DNA of 64,000 nt from Enterobacter wuhouensis (GTDB lineage Bacteria; Pseudomonadota; Gammaproteobacteria; Enterobacterales; Enterobacteriaceae), in the NCBI RefSeq assembly GCF_004331265.1, contig NZ_SJOO01000004.1, forward strand, positions 310,001 through 374,000. The letters are read 5' to 3'. Position 1 is the stretch's first letter, and every line of letters starts with the position of its first letter. The notes below the pieces were generated by a model that saw only the letters and a list, made by a program, of their open reading frames with translations, was not told the origin of the DNA and searched no databases. Positions 52,563 to 61,445 of this stretch are shown here, one piece after another. Position numbers and translations under genes: made by a program.

Positions 52563-53141
52563 ATGCACACACCTTACCCTTTCAATTCCAGATACACGAT
52601 GAACTGGTTTCTACTGTCTCTACTCAATGACCACCTGAATCAGCTACTGAACCGATACTCCCGAATACAGGCACTCAGACTCGACCTGTTCTATCAGAAA
52701 GGTACAGAGCGCTATAAACGTCATTCCTGGAACGAAACTGAGCGAGAAGTACGCATGCTGGTTGAACGCACTCTGCAGCACACAAATCTGGCAGGGTATT
52801 TCTGGGTACTCGAGAACTCTGTAGACCACGGATGCCATGCCCATATCGTGTTCTATCTCGACAGGCACCTTAATCAGGCTACCTACCCAATAGCTGAGAG
52901 AATCGGAACAATATGGCGGGAAATAACGCAACGAGAAGGGTATTACAACCGCTGCGAATACAAGTCCACTTATGACGTCAGTATTGATAAGCCAGTGAAC
53001 TACGGTGATACCGAAGCCATCGATAACCTGCGCTACATCATCAGTTACCTTGCCAAAGAAGAACAAAAGCACGGTCACTATTACTACGGAGCCAGTGAGA
53101 TACCGCCGCCCAGCGGACTGGGGCGCCCTCGCACAGTGTAA
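52563..53141 (+). CDS. Inovirus Gp2/YagK/YfjJ-family protein, first copy
   Basis: 192 residues. The family pattern is clear: a first helix with LLNDHLNQLLNRYSRIQALR, then LDLFYQKGTERY, WVLENSVDHGCHAHIVFYLD (a His-x-His pair) and the C-terminal YIISYLAKEEQKHG. The H-x-H after hydrophobic residues recalls HUH replication proteins, and this family is annotated as replication-related in satellites; activity is not proven. AlpA follows. The gene at 54345 is a paralogue. Confidence 0.85.
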   Translation: MHTPYPFNSRYTMNWFLLSLLNDHLNQLLNRYSRIQALRLDLFYQKGTERYKRHSWNETEREVRMLVERTLQHTNLAGYFWVLENSVDHGCHAHIVFYLDRHLNQATYPIAERIGTIWREITQREGYYNRCEYKSTYDVSIDKPVNYGDTEAIDNLRYIISYLAKEEQKHGHYYYGASEIPPPSGLGRPRTV

Positions 53142-53248
53142 CTCGCGTTCTGCACTTTTTTACGTATCAATCCATTGATGTGGAAGGGCTGGTGGTAACG
53201 AGCAATCACCCACCAGCTCAGGATAATCTCATACTGGAAGACAGCATC

Positions 53249-53455
53249 ATGACAGAACAAATTTCTTTGCTCGATGACCAACTGGTGGATATGCGGTTCA
53301 TCACGAAGCTAACGGGGCTTACAGATAAATGGTTTTATAAGCTGATTCAAGATGGTGCCTTCCCCAAACCAGTCAAACTGGGGCGCAGTTCTCGCTGGTT
53401 AAAGAGCGAAGTAGAAAACTGGCTTCAGGAACGTATTAACCAGTCCCGTAAATAA
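53249..53455 (+). CDS. AlpA-family regulator
   Basis: 68 residues (MTEQISLLDDQLVDMRFITK). The MerR-like helix-turn-helix has LTGLTDKWFYKLIQDGAFPK and the wing GRSSRWLKSEVENWLQERI. AlpA activates the integrase of CP4-57 and leads to excision; here no integrase is seen in the window. It sits between the two Gp2-like proteins in one plus-strand unit. Confidence 0.9.
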   Translation: MTEQISLLDDQLVDMRFITKLTGLTDKWFYKLIQDGAFPKPVKLGRSSRWLKSEVENWLQERINQSRK

Positions 53456-53550
53456 CACCACTCTGACCTAACCCCCGGCAAGAAAATAACTATCCGACTC
53501 GTTCGGAGGTTTTCTGCTGTCTGTCATTTAAGCCAGAAGGAATATGAACC

Positions 53551-54174
53551 ATGAAAGATTACAAGCCTCGTTACGAAGAACTTTATAGATATTATCAGGT
53601 CTGGTTGACCGATTTTACGAAGCTGACGATCAGATCGGGTATGTGTCACCAGAATATCTACCACCATCATACCCTGACGGTTAGCAGCCTTAAGTTTCCG
53701 GGAGAGGAAGAGGTTATTGCTATTGTCCCCCAGTGCCTGCACCGGATTATTTATGGCAGAGCAGCAGCTCCACTGACTGTTAATGATGACCTGAGCGTCA
53801 GTTTATTTACTCAGGAGCATCTGCTGGCTCACCATCCCATGCTGGAGGGGATTTTGCTGTCTGAGTGCGTACGTTTAAAACAGCGTCCTCTGGCAAATAA
53901 GCTCATCAGTTTGTTCCGCCAGTTCAGCGGTAGTGAGCTGCGTCTGAAACTGGTCTGGCTGTGCTGGTACGATTTGATGTTGGGTAATTGCCTTGATGAC
54001 TGGACCGGCAACCTCAGGTTCAAAAAAGACAAGGAGATGGATATCTGGATCAATGACCGGCAGGCTGAAAACCCTGCACTGACCAGTCTGATGGACGAGT
54101 ATGTCTGCTTTGCATGGCGGACGACAGCGGAACCACTTAATCAGGCTTCATCCATAGTCATGCAAAGAATTTGA
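53551..54174 (+). CDS. Hypothetical protein of the satellite segment
   Basis: 207 residues, no recognised domain. It has His/Tyr-rich IYHHHTLTVSSLKF and a Trp/Leu-rich helix (LVWLCWYDLMLGNCLDDW). It lies between AlpA and the second Gp2-like gene, all on the plus strand, so it belongs to this small element. Function unknown. Confidence 0.65.
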   Translation: MKDYKPRYEELYRYYQVWLTDFTKLTIRSGMCHQNIYHHHTLTVSSLKFPGEEEVIAIVPQCLHRIIYGRAAAPLTVNDDLSVSLFTQEHLLAHHPMLEGILLSECVRLKQRPLANKLISLFRQFSGSELRLKLVWLCWYDLMLGNCLDDWTGNLRFKKDKEMDIWINDRQAENPALTSLMDEYVCFAWRTTAEPLNQASSIVMQRI

Positions 54175-54344
54175 GGGTTATTGGGGAGTGAAAATTAATT
54201 TAGGTTAATTAATATAATTAATAGGCACTCCCTTTTTACAACCATCCCCCCCCTAATCCATGCAACTCCCTCTGCCATGGCCCTTCCTGAAGACCTGGTG
54301 CATTCCACTGACTGGCCCTCGCCAGCACTAAAGAAAATCATCCT

Positions 54345-54917
54345 ATGCACAACAAACAACAATGGGAGCCAGACTTGTTTTTACAGTCACTCCTGAACAA
54401 TCATATCGACAATATGGTTGAACGCTACTCCTGCCTGCGGGCACTCCGAACAGATCTGTTTTACCAGGATCATATCGCTAAGTTTTTCCTGCGGGATCAC
54501 CGGCAGCTTGAATGGGATATCCGAAAGCTGATGAACCGTATGATGCAACTCGAAGCGGTGGTCGGTTTCTTCTGGGTTATCGAATGGACAGAAGACCACC
54601 ACTACCATGCTCATGTCGTGTTCTGGCTGGATGGTAGTAAAACTCAGAATACCTATCCCTGGGCGCAGCAAGCCGGTTTGTACTGGAGCGATATCACTGA
54701 CCGGGAAGGCTGGTATCACAGATGTGAGTTTAAAGAGCATTACGAGGCCAACATCTACATTCCGGTACGTTACAGCGATCCGGACAGTATCACCAACATC
54801 CGACAGGTACTGGCGTATATGACCAAAACCCAGCAGAAACATGGGCTGTTACTGTTCGGTTGCAATGAGGTCCCCGAACGACATTCAAGCAGACGGCCAC
54901 GTAAGAATGTCTTCTAA
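54345..54917 (+). CDS. Inovirus Gp2/YagK/YfjJ-family protein, second copy
   Basis: 190 residues, paralogous to the gene at 52563: LLNNHIDNMVERYSCLRALR, TDLFYQDHIAKF, WVIEWTEDHHYHAHVVFWLD and LAYMTKTQQKHGLLLFG. The His-x-His is kept. The two upstream regions share TATAATTAA followed by (A/G)GGCACT(T)CC and a C-rich run, so promoter and leader were duplicated with the gene. Confidence 0.85.
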   Translation: MHNKQQWEPDLFLQSLLNNHIDNMVERYSCLRALRTDLFYQDHIAKFFLRDHRQLEWDIRKLMNRMMQLEAVVGFFWVIEWTEDHHYHAHVVFWLDGSKTQNTYPWAQQAGLYWSDITDREGWYHRCEFKEHYEANIYIPVRYSDPDSITNIRQVLAYMTKTQQKHGLLLFGCNEVPERHSSRRPRKNVF

Positions 54918-55340
54918 GTAAGGCAATTTTTTACGCCAGCATCTCATCGTGTGAGAACCACACTACTCCCACCCTCATAACACCTTTAAACCATCCAACC
55001 GCACGGTGTCTGTCAGTCTTGCTGGGACGGTTAGACCTGCGAATTGTCTGGCAGGAACCAATACTATGTTTGCCAACTCCTTGATTGCTTTCGACGATAA
55101 CGCTCTGGCCCCCTCAGGGTCAGGATGATTGCCGACAAAGAAAACTGAGATTTATGCTGGCAGAGCTGGTATCTGCACCACTGTTTTTTTCTGGCACTGC
55201 GTTTTATGTAAAAATGATTGCGATGAAAAAAAATACTGCCTGACCTGTGGTGTTGTGACCCTAGTTTCTATTTAAAATAGTTTCCTGCAAAAAACTGCTC
55301 GTAACCACCTGATATATTATTACCGCATAAATGATAAACA
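54918..55340. pseudogene. Decayed coding remnants between the satellite and the helicase operon
   Basis: No intact gene. On the minus strand about 55140-54975 reads through ISVFFVGNHPDPEGARALSS and KAIKELANIVLVPARQF before a stop, with a stop just upstream. On the plus strand 55190-55270 reads WHCVLCKNDCDEKKYCLTCG, a zinc-ribbon-like pattern, with a frameshift and stop before it. They look like ends of two broken island genes. Confidence 0.4.
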
Positions 55341-57995
55341 CTACTGATCAAACTTGGCTGGGTAAGGATCTTCTTTATCTTTATCCTTACAAGGATGCCG
55401 TAGCCATTTTTGCCAACCTTGAGGATCCTCCTGAATATCAATTTCGCTGTCAAAATCCTCCAGCTCGCAACTATCTAACTTCTCTTCAACACTGTGTTTA
55501 TGGCGTATAAATGATGCCAACTGATCCTGGTCGAAGGTACCTGCAAGGTAGGGATAATTGATAATCATCTCAGCCGCCCCCTGGACTTGAAGCATTGTAT
55601 TGATTCGACCAAAGAGGCGATCAACCCGTCCATTCCTCTGCTCGTTATCACCAGGAGTCCAGGCGATGCCATAATGATGAACTTGATTGCATTGAAGATG
55701 AAGATTCACGCCTTCCTGCAACACAGAGGTTGCTACCAGCACATTAGGGAAGAAAGGTGAATTAAATCCACGAATTAAACGTTCGCGATTTTTTGACTGC
55801 CCGCTGGCATACCAACTTGGACTACTCAAGCTAGTGAACTCGCGCCAAGTATATTGAGTATTATCTAGTTTCTGGCCAACAATTTTCACACATAGCGTTT
55901 CGAAAGTTTCAATGGCAGCCACAAAATAACGTAGCATCAGTGATCCATTCAATTTTGGGGTGACCCATTCTACAAAATGCTGATATCGCTGCTGGACCTC
56001 ACCTGTTTGAGGTCGACGGTTGAACTCTGTAAACCAGCAATAGAGCTCAATGATCACAGGGCTGGCAAACAGGTAACCCGTGCGAAGATAGTTGGCAAAG
56101 TTCTCAATAATTGCCATACCGTTAGGCTGGTCACGCCACTTAATCAATTGCTCTTTTGCTGGCCGCGGCAGCTCATGAAACATCAATCCCCAAGCTGTGG
56201 GCAAAGCAGTGATATATTTGATTTTCTGAGCTGTTGTCGACTGCTGCAGCCGGGCATCTCTCGCGGCATCACCATAGCTGTCACGTTGACGTTCACCAGA
56301 CTCTTTGCGGTAATGATAATGATAGGTCCCGGTCGTACCATCCAATGCAGGCTCAAGAAATAATGAAAAGAGGCTTTCAGGGCGACGGAAACGCAAACTA
56401 ACGTTGGCGCAGTCGGTACTGCGCAGGCCCGTTTTCTTCATAACAAATAGCTCGGCAATTTTACTTGAAAGCTTTAGCTCGTTATCCGTTTCAGGCTCAT
56501 CTGTCTCCCCGTCCTCCAGCATATGCTCATCAAAATCGGACTTTTCATTGGATTTTTCCGATAAAAGCTTAACAAAAATATCTCGGGACCAACCCGACTC
56601 TCGCCATTCTGCCAGCGCCTTTGCAGGTAGCTGCCAGACATTCATCAATCGCTCAGCCATTATTTCATCATAACGTGCGTTGATGCGCTGAGTAATTTCG
56701 CGTACAGATGGTATTCGACGAACAAAAACCAAATGCTTACTACAATGTAGCGGCTGAGACTGCTTGAACGGATCACTGGTAAAGCAGGCCTCTACCAGAG
56801 TGTCGTATTTGGGATGATCTGGAAAGCGGTTATAGATATCGTGAAACTGCCGGGTCAAGCTATTGAGCAGAGCAGAATCCGGCGCGTGGTTGAAGTCATT
56901 ATGGATTTGCCCCTCTTCATCACTACTATTATCCCGCTCACTTGCGGTACTGCCCGTTGATTCAAACCCTTCAAGATAGCCATATAGCATGCGCCTGCCG
57001 CCACCTGCCTTTTTCTCTTTGTCCAGTTGAACTACGAGTTGTTTCTGATATAGAGCAAAAAACAACTCAGCATCCATCTTATTAGTAAAACTGGAAATGC
57101 TAGCGCGCTCATGACGATATTCATATTTGCTGTGGCTGCTCTCTCTGCCCTGCATTTTGCGCAGTCGGCGGATGGCAAAATCATTCATCAGCGCACGGAC
57201 ATCATCCTCTGCATAACGTTTTGGCATGTCACTGAAGTAGCTAAATATGTCATAAACATTTCGCGATGCTGAGTGATTTGGAGTTGCCGTCAACAACAGT
57301 ACATTGCTCCCCAGCCGGTCCTGCGCATCACCAAAGAAGGCCTGAGCGGCGGCGGCACGCTGTGATCCGCTTCGATTACGAAAGTAATGAGCCTCATCGA
57401 TTATAATTAAGTCAAACCCTCCTTTTCCAAGAGCTTGCTTAATCTGCTGACGATATAACACGCCATAAGACGCGGCAGCATTTAAAGCATCTTTTTTTTC
57501 ATCTGGAGGGACCAGACCGCTTAGTGAATGGATAGTAGTAAGGTAAAAATGGTGAGATTTTTTCTCCACAGCGGCCGCCAGCTCCGCCAGTCTGCCATAA
57601 ATTTGTGGGGCATATTTTGTCTTACCCTCTAAAGTGGTAAAGGCATTATGTTCAGCCCGATAGTGTATCTCTGTGAAAATGCTAAATTCTCTCTCCCAGT
57701 TATCACAGAGCGTCCTGTTAGGTGCCATAACCAGAATGCGTGCATCAGGTTTTGCCTGCCATAACAACAACATTACTCCCATCGCCTGATAAGTTTTCCC
57801 CATGCCGACTTCATCAGCAAGGAGTGCCAGTCGTTGTTTATTCAGCAAATTCCACAACCCAGCCACCCCCTCTGCCTGCTTCGCCGCCATGCTGGAAGCA
57901 CCGGATTGATACTGCCAGTGCGTATCAGTCGCATCGAAATTCATCACGGCTGAAACCTCAACCGGGGTAATGATCTGTTTTAACTTATTCGCCAT
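55341..57995 (-). CDS. SNF2/DEAD-type SF2 helicase
   Basis: 884 residues from MANKLKQIIT (ATG 57995, inside the end of the PLD gene, 11-base overlap). Motif I is LLADEVGMGKTYQ (about 58-70), motif II LIIIDEAHYFRN, motif III LLLTATPNHS, motif V ATSVLQEGVNLH and motif VI NEQRNGRVDRLFGR. A long insert separates the two RecA lobes. SNF2-like translocases of this size occur in DISARM, Zorya and other defence systems. It is the last gene of the coupled operon and ends with a Lys/Asp-rich tail. Confidence 0.88.
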   Translation of the reverse strand: MANKLKQIITPVEVSAVMNFDATDTHWQYQSGASSMAAKQAEGVAGLWNLLNKQRLALLADEVGMGKTYQAMGVMLLLWQAKPDARILVMAPNRTLCDNWEREFSIFTEIHYRAEHNAFTTLEGKTKYAPQIYGRLAELAAAVEKKSHHFYLTTIHSLSGLVPPDEKKDALNAAASYGVLYRQQIKQALGKGGFDLIIIDEAHYFRNRSGSQRAAAAQAFFGDAQDRLGSNVLLLTATPNHSASRNVYDIFSYFSDMPKRYAEDDVRALMNDFAIRRLRKMQGRESSHSKYEYRHERASISSFTNKMDAELFFALYQKQLVVQLDKEKKAGGGRRMLYGYLEGFESTGSTASERDNSSDEEGQIHNDFNHAPDSALLNSLTRQFHDIYNRFPDHPKYDTLVEACFTSDPFKQSQPLHCSKHLVFVRRIPSVREITQRINARYDEIMAERLMNVWQLPAKALAEWRESGWSRDIFVKLLSEKSNEKSDFDEHMLEDGETDEPETDNELKLSSKIAELFVMKKTGLRSTDCANVSLRFRRPESLFSLFLEPALDGTTGTYHYHYRKESGERQRDSYGDAARDARLQQSTTAQKIKYITALPTAWGLMFHELPRPAKEQLIKWRDQPNGMAIIENFANYLRTGYLFASPVIIELYCWFTEFNRRPQTGEVQQRYQHFVEWVTPKLNGSLMLRYFVAAIETFETLCVKIVGQKLDNTQYTWREFTSLSSPSWYASGQSKNRERLIRGFNSPFFPNVLVATSVLQEGVNLHLQCNQVHHYGIAWTPGDNEQRNGRVDRLFGRINTMLQVQGAAEMIINYPYLAGTFDQDQLASFIRHKHSVEEKLDSCELEDFDSEIDIQEDPQGWQKWLRHPCKDKDKEDPYPAKFDQ

Positions 57996-59886
57996 AACTA
58001 CAGTCTTCCATGATAGCAGCGAGATAACGTAGGCTAGTGGCATCGCTAGTTAGGGGGGGAATTGCAACCTGTAGAGACTCCCACAAGTGCACAGCCACAG
58101 ATATGGCTTCAGCCCCTTGTTTGTGACGTATGCTTTTAACACGCTTTCTTGCCAGAGCGGCCAGAGTGTTAACTTCTTGGGCCAGAAACCAGTTAAATAC
58201 TAGCTGAGTCGGTTGATTTATACGCTCCCTGGCTATTTCAGCCAATTCCTGTAAGCAACCTGGTTCACTGAACAAACGACGATATAGATGAGTGCCATCG
58301 TCCGCGTCTGCTAGCCAGTTGCGCCGTTGTTGGATAGCCTGAAAGAGGCGGAAATAGCTAGTGGCATCTAAATTCATGACTTGCGCCATCCCCTCACTTT
58401 GCTCTTCATCCTGCGCTCCAGCACAGCGCAGCATAAGGCGATCACTCAATGCGGGATCCGCTGAATTCAGATAGCTGTTAAGTAAGTCATCTAGCGACTT
58501 AAAGCTCAACGCACGCCGGTTTTCAATACCGCTTTCAACGATCATGCCCTGCCAGTCGGTTATTCCTGTTCTACGAAGGGTATAAAAGGGGTTATCCAAT
58601 ACGGCATTGCTATTTAATACCGTCAATTGCCGGGGCGATTTCAGACCTATACCGGTAGCTTTCCATACCAATTCATTTGCCCCGTTGATACCGGGCAATA
58701 TCAGTTGATAACCTGACGCAGGCTTACCACCGAACCATTGCCCGGAAATCTGATACTCACATCGAGTCCAGTCAAAAATAACGCTCAGATCGAAAGGTTG
58801 AAGTTCATCAGGCTCCAGCGCTTCTTCCTCCAACAATGCTTCACTGGCGAAATTCTCTTCATTAACATCATCCCATTCTTTGCCGCAAATCGTGATGTTA
58901 CGAGAGACCGGATGCACAATTCCCGCTTCTACATTCCAGTTTGCCTCAGGTAAGCTGCTGCAACCCGGGTTGGTGAAATTCCAGGACCCCACGGCAAGTT
59001 GCGTACCGGTATTGCTTTTCGCCAGCCAGAGCTTGGCGTGGGTCATCAATGCCCTATCGTCCTTGGGCACTGGAGAGCGATACACGGTAAGCTTTTTATT
59101 TGTAATCATTGCCTGAATACTGTCACTCCATCGAGTGCGGATATAACGTCCCTCAACCAAATCCGGAACCAGTTCTACGAGCACTTCATGCCCAATATTG
59201 TCGATAAACCCTGCTAAATCCTCAGCAAGATAAGGCGACCAAACACTGAGTGTATGAATCTCACCGCCGTTTTTTAATGCATCTAGCAGTGTGCAACCAG
59301 CCAGACTGTGAATAAATGACCAATCAGGATCATCACCGAGAAACTTGCGACGGGTTGGGAAAAATTCTTCATCATTCAGACTGTTATCAATTGTGGTAAA
59401 AAATCGTTTTACCTGCTGGTATTGGGCATTACTTGCAACACAACGAAAATCCACAGTTTCTTGATTTCGCCCCCACCCACTAAGCGTAAGGTTGGCACTG
59501 CCCGCACCCACAATAATCTTTCTGTAGTGATCTTCGAGATAAAATACTTTTGGGTGAAACAGCCCGCGCTCTTTATCCAGATAAGACTCTTCGCTTTGAG
59601 CCAGCTTACGCACCGACACCGGATATACCGCAATGGAGGTACGTTTCGGCTTTTCTTTCGCAATCATGCGCGGATCGCAGTAGATGCGGAAATCAATACC
59701 ACTCTCATTCAGCGCACGCTGCAGACCTTCGTAATCCATACGACTAACGGGCGGGTCCATACCCAACACAGCAGGAAGTACCCACGTTTCAACAAAAGAG
59801 ATATCCAGATTAAAGGTGGTGAGCCAGACACGTTTCAACATACCCATATCAGCAATTTGCTTTTTGAAGACATCTAACAGCTTCAT
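57985..59886 (-). CDS. Phospholipase-D-superfamily protein with two HKD-type motifs
   Basis: 633 residues from MKLLDVFKKQ (ATG 59886, ATGA overlap with the preceding stop). HKD 1 is LFHPKVFYL with GSANLT (His111, Lys113, Ser130, Asn132); HKD 2 is THAKLWLA with GSWNFT (His283, Lys285, Ser301, Asn303). In nucleases of this fold the two motifs build one active site, so a DNA or RNA cutting role is possible. The C-terminal 300 residues are unrecognised. It lies between the unknown protein and the SNF2 helicase. Confidence 0.85.
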   Translation of the reverse strand: MKLLDVFKKQIADMGMLKRVWLTTFNLDISFVETWVLPAVLGMDPPVSRMDYEGLQRALNESGIDFRIYCDPRMIAKEKPKRTSIAVYPVSVRKLAQSEESYLDKERGLFHPKVFYLEDHYRKIIVGAGSANLTLSGWGRNQETVDFRCVASNAQYQQVKRFFTTIDNSLNDEEFFPTRRKFLGDDPDWSFIHSLAGCTLLDALKNGGEIHTLSVWSPYLAEDLAGFIDNIGHEVLVELVPDLVEGRYIRTRWSDSIQAMITNKKLTVYRSPVPKDDRALMTHAKLWLAKSNTGTQLAVGSWNFTNPGCSSLPEANWNVEAGIVHPVSRNITICGKEWDDVNEENFASEALLEEEALEPDELQPFDLSVIFDWTRCEYQISGQWFGGKPASGYQLILPGINGANELVWKATGIGLKSPRQLTVLNSNAVLDNPFYTLRRTGITDWQGMIVESGIENRRALSFKSLDDLLNSYLNSADPALSDRLMLRCAGAQDEEQSEGMAQVMNLDATSYFRLFQAIQQRRNWLADADDGTHLYRRLFSEPGCLQELAEIARERINQPTQLVFNWFLAQEVNTLAALARKRVKSIRHKQGAEAISVAVHLWESLQVAIPPLTSDATSLRYLAAIMEDCSYGE

Positions 59887-61265
59887 GCAGAATGCCCCCA
59901 TAAACCGTTCAGCAAATGTCTGAACTGTGGTAGATAATAACGGTTTACCCAGTCGCTATTCTGACGATCTTCGCGTAGCGAACATGGTGGTACCTGCAGC
60001 AAAATATCATCACCTTCAAGCAGGAGCCACGGGAACTGCCCCCTTGACTCCATTATCTTGTGATGATAATCCAGCAAGCCTCGAACCTGATCTTCCAGCG
60101 ACGGCATACAGGCCAGTGCTAATAGTTGCTGAAAACGTCTGGCGGGCGTACCGGAAAGCGAGGAAAGGAGCACATCATTTTCCAGAAGTTGAGCCGCCTT
60201 TTGTGGCAGATCAAGTTCCGTAAGACCGCGCGACTGCCAGAATTGACGAAATTCTGCCAAAGTCTGACTACTCTGTCGGCGTAAGCCTGAAAACATCAGG
60301 TCGATCAGGGATAAAAATGGCTCCGCCTGACTGATATGTTGTAACTCCCTGAGGTCACTTTCATTCATTTCAGGCATACTTTTCGCCTGATGCATGGCAC
60401 GTTTGAAAACTTCAGCATCTGTAAGCTCTAACTCGTCCAAACGTTCCTGCTTGAGTACCCGATAAATAGCACCCGCTGCATATTTATCTAACCCCGTTCT
60501 TTGTAGCCAGAATATTCGCGAATAATCCCCGACCATTTTCGGGTCGCGGAATGCCTTTACATACGCCTTTTTTAGGCCGACAGGAATATCTTCGAAAAAT
60601 GGGTTGAGGTCGCGCTTATGTGAGGCCTGCATTTTCAATTGCATGTAAGTCAATGCCGCTGCATGTAATTTTTTCAGCTCTGGTACATTCCGAATAAATG
60701 CCTCTGCTGCCTGCCACACTGGCTTGCTTTCCGGCAGATCATAGCGATAATCAGTAGAGAAAAAATGCATTTTCATCATTGGCGATTTATAGCGCCCATT
60801 GGTACCAAGAGCGATCTGATTAGTCAGTAACTCACTACTTTTCTCATGACCAAAAAGTATCTGAGGATTTTTATTTGCAGCGTTCCATTTAGATCTGGCT
60901 TTATTAATACCCTGCACACCAGTGAGAGTGACACCTCTTTTTTCAGCCGCCAGCATGGAGTAGATATAAATATTTTCCAAATGGATCAGACAGGCAACTC
61001 TAAACTCATGTAATTGCTTTTTGGGATACAGACCTTTCATCACGCCTGAAGTTTGCAGCTTTTCATCGACCAGTATCTGGCGCAATACGCTGTGATGCAG
61101 CAGATTCAGCGTATATTGCCGTACATCATTTGCGATAGAAGTAATACGGCTATGAAAGATGTCCTGCCCCCAGGACGACCAGATGACTAATTGCCCAAGC
61201 GGATCCACATTCAACTCACCCGTTAGCGAGTCATCGTATTCAGTCAGAAATTTCTCGATGTACAT
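59883..61265 (-). CDS. Unknown 460-residue protein of the helicase/PLD operon
   Basis: No domain recognised. It begins MYIEKFLTEYDDSLTGELNV and is mostly alpha-helical, without P-loop, metal-site or membrane segment. It carries many Arg/Lys/Leu and could be a scaffold or DNA-binding subunit. Its stop overlaps the PLD start (ATGA). A terminator-like hairpin lies upstream, so it may have its own promoter in the 61266-61405 gap. Confidence 0.7.
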   Translation of the reverse strand: MYIEKFLTEYDDSLTGELNVDPLGQLVIWSSWGQDIFHSRITSIANDVRQYTLNLLHHSVLRQILVDEKLQTSGVMKGLYPKKQLHEFRVACLIHLENIYIYSMLAAEKRGVTLTGVQGINKARSKWNAANKNPQILFGHEKSSELLTNQIALGTNGRYKSPMMKMHFFSTDYRYDLPESKPVWQAAEAFIRNVPELKKLHAAALTYMQLKMQASHKRDLNPFFEDIPVGLKKAYVKAFRDPKMVGDYSRIFWLQRTGLDKYAAGAIYRVLKQERLDELELTDAEVFKRAMHQAKSMPEMNESDLRELQHISQAEPFLSLIDLMFSGLRRQSSQTLAEFRQFWQSRGLTELDLPQKAAQLLENDVLLSSLSGTPARRFQQLLALACMPSLEDQVRGLLDYHHKIMESRGQFPWLLLEGDDILLQVPPCSLREDRQNSDWVNRYYLPQFRHLLNGLWGHSA

Positions 61266-61405
61266 TTCGTTGCGTCAGTCGCTTATGCCCACAGGGCTAA
61301 CAACACGCAATCAGTGCACTGCGAAAGCCCTTCCATGTTCCACTTTCTTTCCTGGCACTTACCAAATCAGCAAATCAGTGGCCGATATTGATGAGTGCTA
61401 AAATG

Positions 61406-61439
61406 CAGATAACCAGAAGCTGTAGCTTCTGGTTATCTG
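61406..61439 (-). terminator. Perfect 15-bp terminator hairpin after the RelE-UvrD gene
   Basis: CAGATAACCAGAAGC, loop TGTA, GCTTCTGGTTATCTG. On the minus strand it is followed by CATTTTAG. It starts 6 bases past the stop codon, so much of the transcription should end before the 460-residue gene. Confidence 0.75.
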
Positions 61440-61445
61440 GCTGGA

